Below are positions 46,904-59,470 of a DNA stretch of 64,000 nt, in pieces. The notes beneath the pieces are model-generated. The model worked only from the letters and a program-made list of their open reading frames with translations. It made no database searches and was not told the origin of the DNA. The stretch covers positions 16,519,501-16,583,500 of the forward strand of contig NC_090291.1 in assembly GCF_037392515.1 (NCBI RefSeq). Direction: 5' to 3'. The stretch is from Haliotis asinina. Lineage: Eukaryota > Mollusca > Gastropoda > Lepetellida > Haliotidae. Made by a program: the position numbers and the translations under genes. Position 1 is the stretch's first letter; each line of letters opens with the position of its first letter.

Positions 46904-49900
46904 TTATAACTCCTCCCGGGGCAGCTTCGTGCTGCTCTCTGAACGAGCGGGGATCACTTTTCCCACGGGTATGTGTTTAGTAGGATTGTAGTTCTTGATC
47001 GATGAGACCATGAAGTCGAGGATGTTCATTTTCCTTAAGAAGAAGTCTCGCTGTTTCTGCGTCAAGCCTGAACAAAACATGCGAGCATGAACAGAGACAA
47101 TAGGAAGTAATAAGGACAGAATGGTCTGTGAGCAGTGAACAAGTTGTCTAACCATGCTGGGACATAAAAGTGATACCAGCTACGAATTTGCCACATTCGA
47201 CAAACACGTTATGAAATAATTCAAATAATGTTCAAAGTGACGTTAACCCAGATGACTCTCTCCCTCACGCCCCCCACCCTCACTCACTCACTCACTCACT
47301 CTCCCACTCATCCTCACCCTCTTACACACTCACACTCATCCACTTACTCAGTAACCCACTACCCTCTGACTTATTCATCCACCTACCAACTCACCCACCC
47401 TGGTACCCACTGTCTTACTCATTCACTCACGCTCGTACATACTGACCCACCCACTTACTCACTCACTCACCCACTCGCCCTAGTACCCACTCATGACCTC
47501 ACTCAAGACCCACCATCGACATCGTTGACCATTTCAAGTAAGGCTTCGCGCTCTTTATTCATGGGCATGAAGTTGCTTCCGGTTTCGATCATCCGTTCAA
47601 TCAACTCGGTGTAGTACTCGGCAAATCTGGATAAAAGAGGTACTTTTACAAAACGAACTGACGTGCGTGCTTAGCAATGACATATGGTACTTGAATTCTG
47701 GTAAACATGTGTTGATGGCAGACAGAGACGCATTTGAGGAAAAGTGGTTGCAAGGCGTGCGAGGGAGTTGTCAGAATAAGTAGAAACGGCATTCTGTCAC
47801 ACGGTGTTATGTATATTTTAATGACAATAACGGCGAGGCAATTCTTCAAAATAATAAAAAAATGTTACCGCTTATCTCAAATGTAGCACTGCTCAAAGAC
47901 ACTTAACTATTACACTAGTGTTAATAGTGTGATGCTACCTGTACCCATTTCTTACTCTTGGTCAACACCATAGACTTACTCAGCCTCCCAGGGATGTCGT
48001 AGATCTGCACCCGCCAGTTCAGATATAGCCTGCCTCTGGGAAAAGCATATACCAGTGAGGATCAGTCAAACTCTATGAAATGTGAGTGACATCGGTTTAA
48101 CGGCCTGATCAATACTTAAATTTTATTGCATTTTTCATTTGATATGTGAGAGGCACACAGAGTAGTGAAGTCGCCCAGCGTCGTGAAGACCGGCATATCG
48201 GCATAAAATAGTATTCACCCAAAGTGTCCTCCATGGATTCTTCTTCTTAGCCAGTTGCTCTGTCCCTGTGCTTTGCCAGTGTTTGTTGGAATGTTTGTTT
48301 ATTTAGAATCGTTACTAATGTACTAAAATCAAACCCAACGACGTCACACTGTCTTCCGGTCGGTCATTTTGTGAGATTGTATGTGGCAGTACACATAAAC
48401 GAGTTCTTAGTGTTTTATACTCACCATTTTAGGTACGTTCATATCTTTTATTTGGGGAACATACTTCGTGAATATGTCGTCAAGCTTCTCAATACGACCA
48501 GACTGAAACATACAAACCATCACTCACACGTGATCTCATTTAAATCAAATCTAGTTACAAACTAATGAGTTTAAATCCTTCAACTTGTTCGGTATTTGTT
48601 TTGTGATTCATGTTTAACATTCCAGTCAGCAATGTTAACGCAATGTGAAGACAGTCTGTAGCGTCCAAACAATGATTTATATAAATAACTGACCACAGGT
48701 TCATTAAATTATCTCTGACTACCAAATCTGAATAGGCCTATTCTATTCCGGGATGACTATATTAGTTTACACTTAATCCAGCTGTACAGTGCAATCCGAC
48801 TAGGACGCAGTTTACTTCGTGATGCTTATGGGGTAAAGATTGACCCCCAGCTCTTTCCGGGCAGATGCTCTATCCATTGCTCCATCATGCGGCCATAAAT
48901 GCTTGAGAAAGACATTCGCATAATGTCTAACTGCTATTTCTACATAGTAATCATACGTCTGGGTTGACTATCATTGTCTTGGTTGAACGACGTCAGTCCC
49001 TTTAAAAATTGAAATAGTTTCATTTGTTTGACAAAATGTAACACTATTCTTGTGCTAACGAGCATTTCCATATCAACATAATAGAACAATTTGACACTGG
49101 CACATCTGAAAGTGTGAAAAAGCGGATAACACGAAATATACACGCAACACCCCGGGAAATCAAAACAGGGGAGGTAATTGTACACAGGGGAGATAACCAC
49201 GTATGTCACATACCCGAGGTTCGAGCCTCCCGTTCACTTTCCTCCACAAGTTGGTCTTCTCGTTGACAAACAGTAGGAGGGCCTCCGGGTGGATCTTACT
49301 GCCGTACTGAAACACACAGATTCACACTGAAAAACACAGATTCATACTGAAACACACAGATTCATACTGAAATGTGAATCCATTTACATCATAGCTAACT
49401 TGGGTGTAACCAGGTACGTAGCTTCCTATACACTGCTGTAATCAAAGTGAGTGAGTGAGTACTAAGCAACATTCCAGCTATATGGCGGCGGCCTGTAAAT
49501 AATGGATTCTGGACCAGACAATCCAGTGACCAACAACATGAGCATCGATTGGGAACCGATGGCATGTGTCAACCAAGTCAGCGAGCGTGACCACCCGATC
49601 CCGTTAGTCGCCTCTTACGACAAAGCATAGTCGCCTTTTATGGCAAGCATGGGTTGCTGAAGGCCTATTCTACCTCGAGACCTTCACTGGTCTGTAATCA
49701 AAGTAGAAGATTCCTATAAACTATTGCAACCAGATGCATACTACCTTTCAAGACCTTCCTGTAAACGGCCCCACCATACCAGCATCTTCCTACTTAAGGC
49801 AACTCTTCTAAGAGCTTCCCGTATACGGTGTAACCCTAGGAAAACACCCCCGTACAAGGTGTAACCTAAACAAAGCTTATGAATACGTTATAAGGGTGTA

Positions 49901-52900
49901 ACCAACCCACCAAGAACTTATCATGCTTATTATCCGCTTCATACCAGAACACGGCTGGGTTTCCCTGGTGACCAAATCTGGAAATACACAAACCACCATA
50001 AACGGGGATCTAGACAAGTGACCACCCGCTCTGGACAGGAGCAGATAGATCAATTAGGTGTTATGGGAGACGACGTACACAGTAAACCAGCTTTACCGAT
50101 ACAAATATTTTATTTCAGATATCAAAAATATTATTAGATCTAAGTAGGGAACAAAACAAGATTATTTTACAAGTGGCTTGAAATAAAACACGCTTCTGTG
50201 GGTTTCTTGGTGAGGTTATTTTAACGAGTCTTCAGATGCAGTAAACGCACAAACCTTTCTCGTTTCAGTCGTGGATATTTATCCGAGTCAATGGCGCAGA
50301 ATATCACCTGCAATACAGACACGATACACTTACTATGATGTGACAATATACCTAAATAGTACCACACCCCAATCAACAGGCAAAGGGAATATTCTTTTGT
50401 TAAAAGATAGAAAGTATACATTACATAGTATGCGCTGTTGTTTGGCTTCTCTTTTCCTTTTTCTACTTCAGTAGGTCTTTATTCCGATGAGATTCGAAAT
50501 AGGATTACATTTCCCTCTGGGCATTTAAGAATCAAATTATATCGAAACAATGTTATAATTATATTTATTATTTATTTGATTGCAGTTGGTTACCTGTTCA
50601 TCAAATCGGAATGCTGAAGCTATTTCTTCGAATGCCAACCTGAGATTTCTTTCCTCTGAAAGTGTAAATACGTACATGTTTTACTTGGTTCAGATCTTTG
50701 TTTCAGCTTGGACAACCGTCCATATCAGCCATTGTTAGTTCTAGTGCTGGGGTTACGTAGTGTGTATGCAGCGTCCACCTTGATTACAGGTTACGATGTA
50801 CTAACCGTCCACCTTTATCACAGCTGCAGGTTACGTAGTACGCACCGTCTACGTTAACGACGGTTTACGATGTATACATCGTCTGCCTAAACCGCAGCTT
50901 ACGTAGCATGCACCGTCCACCTAAATCACAGGTTACCTTGCAGTTGAGTAATATGGCACTTTGTTCATTACATTATTCTAGCTGAGTAATATGTCATCAG
51001 TATCATACCGTTATTATAGTTGAGTAATATCACATCAGCGTCATACCGTTATTATAGTTGAGTAATATGACACCAGCGTCATACCGTTATTATAGTTGAG
51101 TAATATGACATCAGCGTCATACCGTTATTATAGTTGAGTAATATGACACCAGCGTCATACCGTTATTATAGTTGCGTAATATGACATCAGCGTCATACCG
51201 TAACGTTATAATAGTTGCGTGATATGACATCAGCGTCATACCGTTACTATAGTTGCGTGATATGACATCAGCGTCATACCGTTATTATAGTTGAGTAATA
51301 TAACATTCTGTTTCGGTGTGATGACAAGCTCGTCGTAGTTTTTGTCGGATATCTCGATGACGTGTTGGTGTTTCACGTCTCCGATGTAGCCGGGCATGGC
51401 TAAGGAAATGGTGTTGACAATGTTGTCGACGGTGATGTCGCCCTCTAGTCTGTAAAAGACAAGTTAGTTTCAAAAACCGGAAACCGTTAAGCTGATGTAC
51501 TGATTTACACATATCAACACGTTGACATATGGATATCTCCTGATTATGTGAATCACTATATCGAATGGAAATCTTATTAGATCAAGATTTAGTCATTATA
51601 CTTAAGTAGAATTAGATCGATATTCTGAAATCACGAAGAACATTTTGAACAATAAAACATATTGTAAGAATAATTAATTCACTTTTTGAAACGCAAAAAA
51701 GGAATTAATCATGCCGATAAGTCATGTGTTATACCGTTAATAGATGTTTGTTTGTCTTTGTGGGTTTTTTTAACGACGCACTGGACGGAAAAGAGTTTGA
51801 GGCACACTCGGTTCCAAGGATTAGGACAACTACAACCAGAGTGAATGATCACTGAGGGAGACGTTTCGATTCACTAGTTTGTTTGTATTTGTTGTTTCAA
51901 GCTGCACTCAGTAATAGGCAGCCAATACCAGAGAATCCTGTGATGAACACCACGAGAATCGATCTACGCAATTAATCAAACAAATGGCCTCTTGGGGCAT
52001 AATGGTTTGCTGAATACCAACTCTAATCCAGATGTTCAGGTGTCAGTATGATCAGTCTAAGTAAACTTATTCTCAGTACTTTTCGTTACACTCCACTACT
52101 GAGTCTAAAAAAACCTTATGGGAGGTCGCGTCAGGTAACCTTTGAGATTGACCAATCAAAACACAGCTTACCAAATCGTGAAAGTGCACATTCGCACATA
52201 CCTTTTGAACTTTTCATCTCGAAAAGGTTCGTACCGAACGATTCCGAATGCTATTTAGAGTAAGCTCGCTTCCGGGTGATGCACACGGCCTACGTACAAC
52301 CATGACAACGGTGAGTAAACAGTCGCTGAAAATAGTGTTTTTTGCAATATTCAAGGTTGTAATGGTAACCATGCCAACAGAAACCCCAAAGCGTATATAC
52401 TGCAGGTCAAATAACTGTGTTATATGCGGATTTTTGTTTGTGAAGAGATCTGTGTCAGTGACCTGAATATTTTGAAAGTCCCCCCGATCCCTAAATAGTA
52501 GCCGTGGTCTGGTTTGTTAAATCTATTTAACCGTCTCGCGTTTGATTGGACGGTCATTGGTCGTTCAAATGTTGTCTGACGCGACCTTCTACAAGGTTTT
52601 GTTAGACTCAGTGGTTGAGTGTTACGAAATACACTGAGACTAACTTTACTTAGACTGAAATATGATTAAATTGGTGACGAATAGTAACACGAGAGCCCAT
52701 GCATACGTCACCCGCCATCCCTCAGCTGTCACCCACCTCTCTGCCTCTTCGCCCTTCTCGTGGAAGAATATGGCGGGGAGTTCCTCGATCCCCCACTGTC
52801 GTATTAGCGTTTTGTCCTGCACCCGTCCGAAAATGATTTCCCTGTCATCTTTAAATATCTGAGACGCGGCGAAGAAAAACGGATACAGCACTCGACAGCG

Positions 52901-53605
52901 GGCGCACCCTGAAACAAGGGAGGTAATTCATCAATAACGGCCCTTACCAACATGACAGTAGAGCAAAACAAGTGGGTGCGTGTTTCCCTAACGTCGAAAG
53001 ACTGTTCAGTTAAAAATATGTGGAGGCTGCTGTCGGTGATCCCCACGATGTTAAAGTGCAATATATTTTAAAAGGGGATCAAAATACACTCACTCTCATG
53101 ACATGGGCGCATTTTTTTCAGCTCTGTTAATGGCGCAATGTCGCCACAAATGCAAAAGCGTCTCTGTTCTGGTTATTATACAATGAAAGCGGTCACGAAC
53201 AGGCACGTGAGTGAAATGATTTTCAGTCCCACGTGCACAGTTTAATGTCCGAAGTGGCCTTTGAACAGTTGCTGTGGTTGTATTAAAATACTTACCTGGT
53301 GAGTCGACAAAGTAGATAGGAAAAATGGCCGTTTCCCGAAACTGAAATATAAATAGGTAACATCGGTAATTCCGTTACTGTACGTTACAACTGTTTTACT
53401 ACTACTACTGTTACTGCTGCTGCTGTTTGCAAAGTCAGCCGTGTAACCAACTCAGCCAAGTCCTGGTGAATGTATACTTTAGATCTTCTGAGAAAGTGTA
53501 ACCCCAAATACACCATGTGTTACATTTCCTCTTTCTGAATGGCATTTTGCATTCATAAGCTGGGACATGTGTTACTAAAACAGCAGCAGCATCGGCAGCA
53601 ACATC

Positions 53606-53642
<37 letters not shown>

Positions 53643-54696
53643 ACCCTAATAAACTACTTCTAAGGCTGCAAAACATTACTACAACCCAGCTGTCAGCTGT
53701 CTGGGCTTGTCTTGTGGTTGAAACGTCAACCCAAAGACCCGGGTTCGATTCCCAGATGGGTGTAATGTGTGAAGCCCATGTTTTGTGTCCCCCGCAGTGA
53801 ATTGCTGGAATATTGCTGTGACCATACTCACACGCCAATACTATAACTATGAATACTTATAATTATATTTACGTTTATTGTAGCAGGAATTAACGCAAAA
53901 AACATACATGTCTTTAATAGAAGCTATTCGATGCATTTTTGCTGTATGTACTAGTATATTTAAAAATCACCATACAAATACATGACCCTATATAAAGAAG
54001 TAAAAGCTATCCAATGATGACATTTTCAGAGCAAATCGCTGTTGAATACGATGTTTGCCTTTTTATTATTTGTTTCAAACTATCCAACCCTGTTCGCAAC
54101 GTAATATGATGAAATAATACTAATGATCATCACCAAAACTATCGACCACAAATATGGGCTACAAATATTGATATCCAAATGCCAGTGCAAGTTCACCCTA
54201 CCATACCACGTGTTGCCGGAAATCAATGAGCACCACGTTGTCGAGGCGGTCTACATCGCGTAATAGCGAGGTCACCTGTGCGCTAATGGAGAATGGTATT
54301 TCTTCGATGATTTCATTCTGTGATAACGTCATTGTTTTGTTTTTTTAAAATACAAACGAGAAAATGCATCATAACATCATTATGAACGTGACTTGAATTA
54401 CGGTGACTTATAATGAAAAGAAATGATAATCATAAATATGAAAACCTATATAATAGTTCATATTTTTGGGATTGTAAACATAAATGTTCCTATAACTCTG
54501 TTTTAAAAGTAACACAGGTCTTTAAAAAGAAAACTAAACGATATCATAGGTTTGCCTTGTGAAACGTTTCAGTCATGTCCATTTTGGATACAGCACCGAG
54601 GGTTATACTGAAATAGAACGTCAAATATGAAGATAAATATATATTTGTCTTACCTTTTCAAAGTTAGTTTTATCCAGCTCCCATACTCCATGTATA
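46904..54696 (-). CDS. ER-resident thioredoxin-fold protein (PDI-like, ERp29-type C-terminus), at least 13 coding exons, 5' end missing
   Basis: Exons, in transcript order, at 54696-54654, 54317-54207, 53341-53296, 52908-52737, 51449-51280, 50655-50594, 50307-50255, 49977-49911, 49306-49214, 48502-48425, 48035-47980, 47626-47514 and 47067-46904 (stop TAA). All join in phase with AG/GT borders: 1,228 bp, about 408 residues. The product starts inside a thioredoxin-like domain (VWELDKTNFEK), carries a C-A-R-C redox-type motif (SPGCARCRVLYPFF) and the cis-Pro region IEELPAIFF. A second thioredoxin-like region follows (VILLNYNNEERN...VIFCAIDSDKYPRL). The C-terminal helices (AEYYTELIERMIETG, LTQKQRDFFLRKMNILDFM) match the ERp29/PDI-D type. 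It ends REEL, a likely ER-retention signal. The exon(s) encoding the signal peptide lie upstream and were not found; the first listed exon needs two bases from an earlier one. No named orthologue is claimed. Confidence 0.82.
47249..47490 (+). repeat. CACT/CTCA-rich low-complexity tract in intron
   Basis: Imperfect (CTCA)n/(CACC)n sequence, possibly grown from a SINE (ACTC)n tail. The 128-codon frame across it is an artefact of composition. Confidence 0.75.
49309..49374 (-). repeat. About 21-bp tandem repeat, 3 copies, duplicating a 3' splice site
   Basis: On the minus strand the unit is close to AATCTGTGTGTTTCAGTATG. Each copy ends in TTTCAG followed by T, like the real acceptor of the exon at 49306. 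Confidence 0.8.
49446..49696 (-). repeat. Family B repeat, near full-length, in intron
   Basis: Reverse copy with tail AGTGAGTGAGTGAG, ATATGGCGGCGGCCTGTAAA, CGTTAGTCGCCTCTTACGAC and head TCGAGACCTTCACTGGTCT. Confidence 0.85.
50981..51289 (-). repeat. 38-bp tandem array (8 units) duplicating an exon end and its 5' splice site
   Basis: Plus-strand unit GTTGAGTAATATGACATCAG + CGTCATACCGTTATTATA. One unit has a 5-bp insertion; the others differ at 1-3 positions. On the minus strand every unit contains the last ~9 codons of the exon ending at 51280 plus the donor GGTATGACG. Confidence 0.88.
51896..52046 (-). repeat. Family B repeat, decayed, in intron
   Basis: GCTGCACTCAGTAATAGGCA, GAGAATCGATCTACGCAATT and GGTTTGCTGAATACCAACTC. 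Confidence 0.6.
52583..52662. repeat. Dispersed 80-bp repeat, copy 2, in intron
   Basis: See copy 1 at 43034. Same orientation. Confidence 0.7.
53606..53641 (+). repeat. (AGT)12 microsatellite in intron
   Basis: Perfect trinucleotide run next to a (CAG)-rich stretch (53580-53600). A smaller (ACT)n/(GCT)n lies at about 53399-53425. Confidence 0.9.
53695..53838 (+). repeat. Family A SINE in intron
   Basis: GGGTTCGATTCCCAGATGGG B-box region; tail lost after ATTGCTGGAATATTGCTG. Confidence 0.75.
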
Positions 54697-55302
54697 CTGA
54701 GAAAATTGAAAGATAAAATAAAAACAACGAGAGATACTGGCGACCTACACATCACCATTTTGAAAGATTTTACGGTGTTTATGTGGACAATCTCCACGAT
54801 AGTGAATGACGTGGTTCCCGCTGATAACGCGCCGTCAGGAGTTTACAGCATCGACGCTGTAAGGAGTTGCAAAGTTGACTTCATTGTGCTAAGTCAATAT
54901 GTATGCTGTGCGCATGTGTCGCCAAGTGGCAACAGCCCCTTTCAGTACACACAAACCTGTACGAGTTCCATTCATTTTGATAGTACACCGAAGCAAAGCC
55001 GATGGCGAACAACAGTAATTTATGTACCTCGTAACTTATTGGATTCATTGATTTTGACACTGTTAAACTATTTCTGAAAACTGAAATTGGAAACGCAAAT
55101 CTGGGAAATGAAACGGAAAAATATAGAATTTGTTGGTTCATTGTCTAGTGTCATACGTGTTATTCAGCTCTTTATCCCTATATACGCAGGTTTCTCTAGC
55201 AGGATAAATTGAAGAGAGTAAATTTGCACGATTCATGACTTTTGTCATTGTTCTTTCTCTCTGTGTATCGTTGCCCGTGTTATCAACCACGGTTCTGAAT
55301 AT
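54697..55302. other. Intron or upstream region of the thioredoxin-fold gene
   Basis: The missing first exon(s) must lie here or further right. The frame at 54706-55077 (+) is probably spurious: no motif and the wrong strand. Confidence 0.35.
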
Positions 55303-55509
55303 ATGTGAAGATCCGGGTTAGAACTGAAGGTATTCATGGGATCGAGTGGTCAGTCTCGCTGACTTGGTTGACACAATCATGTTATCGTATTCCATTTGTA
55401 TAGATCGATGATCATGCTGTTGATCACTGGATTGTCTGGTCTAGACTCGATTATTTACAGACCGCTGGAACATTGCTAAATGCGGCGTAAAGCTAAACTC
55501 ATTCACTGT
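55303..55509 (+). repeat. Family B repeat
   Basis: GTGAAGATCCGGGTTAGAAC head variant, GCTGACTTGGTTGACACAAT, GATTGTCTGGTCTAGACTCG and tail GCGGCGTAAAGCTAAACTC. Confidence 0.8.
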
Positions 55510-55717
55510 TTTGAAGGGATGATTCGGAAAACATTAGGGCACAGAAGGAAATAGTTGATAGCGATATAAACAATTACCACAGTCCTGTTTTGTTTACAAG
55601 GACCTCTCTTCATGTCAGATATCATTTTCATTATTAATTATCCACTCAGGAGAATACAATCAGAAATATGCCTCTCCGTACTCCGTCATTTAGTCACACA
55701 CATATGTAGTTAGTTAA

Positions 55718-55852
55718 ATGCGTATAGAAATATTCCAGCAATATCAGGATAGGGGACACTCAAAATGGGATAAACACATTGCACCCACGTGGGGAATCGA
55801 ACCCGGATCTTCCGTGTGAAGTGCGAACCCTTTCGAGCTACCCCACCGCCAC
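55718..55852 (-). repeat. Family A SINE
   Basis: Reverse: CCAGCAATATCAGGATAGGG, GGGGAATCGAACCCGG (B box) and CGAGCTACCCCACCGCC. Confidence 0.8.
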
Positions 55853-56115
55853 ACATATATATCCCCCCTCCCCCCGCTGGAACAACCGATAAACTACGTT
55901 CTAGCCTGTGTGGATTGCAGAAGGAAATAAATATCTAACCTAGATGAGTTTGTCGGATGATTGACAGATTGACGGTTTACAGCTCCAGCTCACTAGATTA
56001 TCTTCTCTTGATTCGAATATTTACAGATCCCCGTCAATCAATATTTTTGAGTGTGGTGTTAACTATAAACACAACCACACACTGGCTCACAGCACAGCGC
56101 AGCAGTCAATCAGGG

Positions 56116-56278
56116 TATAGGGGTAGGTAGCATAGTGGTTGAAGGGTTAGCTCACCACTCCGAAAACCTGGGTTCGATTCCACACATGGTACAATGTGTA
56201 AAATTGAAGTCCTCCTGTTTGACATTGCTGGAATATTGCTAAACGCGGCGTAAAACGATACTCACTCGTGCACTCAGT
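56116..56278 (+). repeat. Family A SINE, full-length
   Basis: GGTAGGTAGCATAGTGGTTG, GGGTTCGATTCCACACATGG and tail AACGCGGCGTAAAACGATAC. Confidence 0.85.
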
Positions 56279-57828
56279 CACAGCCGGTATCCAGACAACA
56301 ATAGCAGAGGCGGAGGCACCGCCAACTGTCACCACGATCCATATACACCAGCACACACGGCCATGGCGGTGTGTTGTGAGGATGAACAAAGGTGGAAGAA
56401 ATATACAGCTTGAGAGTTTCTCACTGCATGATGAATATTCTCGTTTTCAAATACTTCGGTTTCAATCTTGTTTTAAAGTGTTAATTGCCAGATAGGCGAG
56501 GCGAATTCAGGTCAGTGGAATTATTTCTGTCTTTTTTCCCCCGAGAATTCATTGAAATCAGAAGAAATTAACTAGATGACTTCTTTCTTTTAATGTTCCG
56601 TAGGACGTAGACCAGGTCTGATAATATTGTTGATTTCAGGAAAACATTACCACGGAATATCAGGCCCGCAGCGATGCCATTTTGTTCGTGAAAGCGGATA
56701 GGTTGCAAAGCGTTATATTTAAATAGTATTGGGAACGTGCCCACCCTTTCTATGAGCAATTAATTTTTACGCCTGGGCTTTTTTTCATAATGGCAGGTAC
56801 ACAACTATACATTGAATAGAAGCAAAGATTTGATGAAATCAAACAAGGTGTATCAATCTGTTGTCTTGGCGTGAAGGAATGCGTCTTACAAGGGAGGTAA
56901 CTCTGCATGTCTTATTGTTCCATATACAAAATTGAGGTTTTAAGAACGAAGGTACAGCAGGTATTTCGTCTATGATCTTCACGTGATGTTCATTATATAT
57001 AAGAATTATCCAGGATTTTAGCTATCATTACGGATCGTTTCACAATGTAGTAGAAACGTATGGTGATTTAAACATAATGAAGTGAAGCGTCCGTTAAATG
57101 TTGACATCTCACGTATTAAAACTGCTAATATTTAAATATTTTATTATCTAAATATTTGACAAAACTGTTTTGAGTAATTATACAGGTAGTTAGTGTTTTA
57201 CATTGTTGTTTCTATTAGACTAATGTTTTTACCTGAAGACCTTTTCCAGATAATATCGGAAATAACAAGTTCAAGGACACATCTCATCGCTGATAGTTGC
57301 ACAAAAACTCTAAGACAGTGGCAATTCTTATGTCCACCTGAGAATTACCGCCTTGGGGGTAGAGAAAAACAACTAAGTGCTCTGTTTTTGCGCCACTCTG
57401 TCACATGATGCAGCTGAAGAACATACAGTGAGAGTTTGTACAGAGATGCTTGACACTTGCCACGGTCCCTGGAGCGACCAGGATGTCTAACAACGCAACA
57501 ACGGAAATTTGAATTTGAATTCTAACAAAAGAAATGTCTTCACATCAAGTTATTTAAGTATTGGAAAAGGTATTGGCAATCTGTCCGTGATCAGGGCTTA
57601 GTAACCTTGTGTATGGGGCATATTCTTTTCGTATATTCAATGAGACAGTGATCCATATTTTCTGGCCATTGTCTTGAAGTGCTTTCGACATCTCAAGAAT
57701 TATGCTCTCAACGTTTTGTGTCAGACCGTATGGGGCGTCGATAGTGTATGACGTGCTGTATCTTCACGGGAAGCGTTCGAAATAATCTTTCCACCATATA
57801 CTACTCATCATCACCAGAACATCATCTG
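56279..57828. other. Non-coding spacer
   Basis: No supported gene or repeat; AT-rich. Confidence 0.35.
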
Positions 57829-58190
57829 CACCTCGCCATCATCTCCCTATCACATCTCTCCCATCACGCACCATCATCTTTTATCATCACTCCCATCATA
57901 TCCCTGACACCACTCCCATCATCTCTCTGTTATCACGCCCCATCGTCTCCCTGACATCACGCCCAATCATCTCTCTATCATCACGCCCCATCAACTCTGT
58001 CATCGCGCCCCATCATCTCCCAACATCACGTCCAATCATCTCTCTATCATCACACCCCATCACCTCTGTCATCGGGCCCCATCATCTCCCAACATCACGT
58101 CCAATCATCTCCCAGCATCACGTCCAATCATCTCCCAACATCACGCCCAATCATCTCCACAACATCAGTTCAAATCATTTCCATATCATC
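57829..58190. repeat. CATC-rich minisatellite, ~22-24-bp unit
   Basis: Irregular repetition of ATCATCTCCCAACATCACGT and variants (CTATCATCACGCCCC, CTCTGTCATCGGGCC). The clearest head-to-tail copies are at 58080-58160. Confidence 0.8.
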
Positions 58191-59309
58191 GGTCGACTAT
58201 TCCATCCCTTTGACATCATTTCTCTATCATCACGTCCCTGTAACATTGCTTGTATGCACATCCCCCAACATGGCCACAGTGAACGCCAAAATGTGAAGCG
58301 ATATATTTTTTGAAAAATCATTGCCAGAGTAGCAGAGACAGCAATGGCATCTCTCCTTAGAACCGCTCTCACAATGACTTCCATAACAGCCATGTTTATT
58401 GCCATTCCCTCTAATGTACGACACTCTCTTGACACATAAGACATTGAATAATGCACGGCTGAAAGAAAAGATGCTTATGACACCTCACAAACAATCTGGT
58501 GCAGCATGTTTTTAACTGTTCACAATTGCTCTCCACGGCCATCCGCCAGTGGTCACCATATGGCATCAGTACACATGCACGTAAGTACGCACGCACACGC
58601 ACACGCACACGCACACGTACATGCATTTTCACAGTCACTTCGCCTTTGTCTTACAGACAGGTGCCTTGAGAAGAGATGATTGGTGGTGCAATATATACGG
58701 TTGTAAGATATTATAGCTGTTACAGAAGATATTGATTACATGGAAACGCAAACGCAAACGCACACGCATACAGTCCAAAAAATACACACAGGCTTATATA
58801 TACAAATAGGATAGTACTTTATAAATGCCTTTGGAACCTCTTGCCTCCCTTCATTTAATCCTGTATCATGGCAGTAACGGCAAAGCAGAAAGGAAACTCA
58901 CAAACACATTGCGTAACAGACAGTCAGCCACCTGACTACTCTGTTACCTCAAATAACCACGCTGACATAATGAAACGAGACGCATATGTCTCAATCATTC
59001 GCATCCAAGTTCTGTTATCTCAAACCTTTAAAGAAAACGAACTAAACGATGAAATCTAATTATCTGTCGGCATCGACGTTTTTCCAAAGTAGTTTAAGAA
59101 AAAATGCTTTAGCGATCAGAAGGAAAAATCTAACTTCATCAGTCTGTAAGACGGAAAAAGTGGCCGTGTTACGGAGCTACAGACAACCTTGATTAAAGCT
59201 TGAGTATCTACATGAACACTCCTGTGTGAGGGTAAGAAGGTCGTTCCTGTGCCTATTGTTTCCATCACGAGCTCAATGCATTAGGCGTGATGGGAATACT
59301 GTAGAATGG
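58191..59309. other. Non-coding spacer with (CACACG)n microsatellite
   Basis: CACACG repeats at about 58588-58622 and a related AACGCA/CACACG stretch near 58744-58768. The short open frames here have no recognisable content. Confidence 0.5.
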
Positions 59310-59470
59310 TTGAATGAGTTTGGTTTTACGCCGCTTTTAACAATATACTAGCAACATCACGGCGGTGACAACCATAAATGGGCTGCACACATTGTACCCA
59401 TGTGGGAATTGGAACCCGGGTCTCCGGTGTGACGAGTGAACGCTTCAACCACTAGGCTACCCCAACCCGG
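59310..59470 (-). repeat. Family A SINE, full-length
   Basis: Reverse: GAGTTTGGTTTTACGCCGCT, CATCACGGCGG, GGAACCCGGGTC and CCACTAGGCTACCCCAACCC. Confidence 0.85.

Noticed and set aside
47228..47614. 128-codon plus-strand frame rich in THSLTH
   Set aside because: It lies over a CTCA-rich tract and an exon of the opposite-strand gene. No conserved content.
50981..51289. CRISPR-like regular repeats
   Set aside because: The 38-bp units are directly adjacent without unique spacers, lie in a eukaryotic intron, and are explained by duplication of an exon border.
54706..55077. 123-codon plus-strand frame
   Set aside because: No motif or splice context, begins in AT-rich intron-like DNA and opposes the well-supported minus-strand gene.
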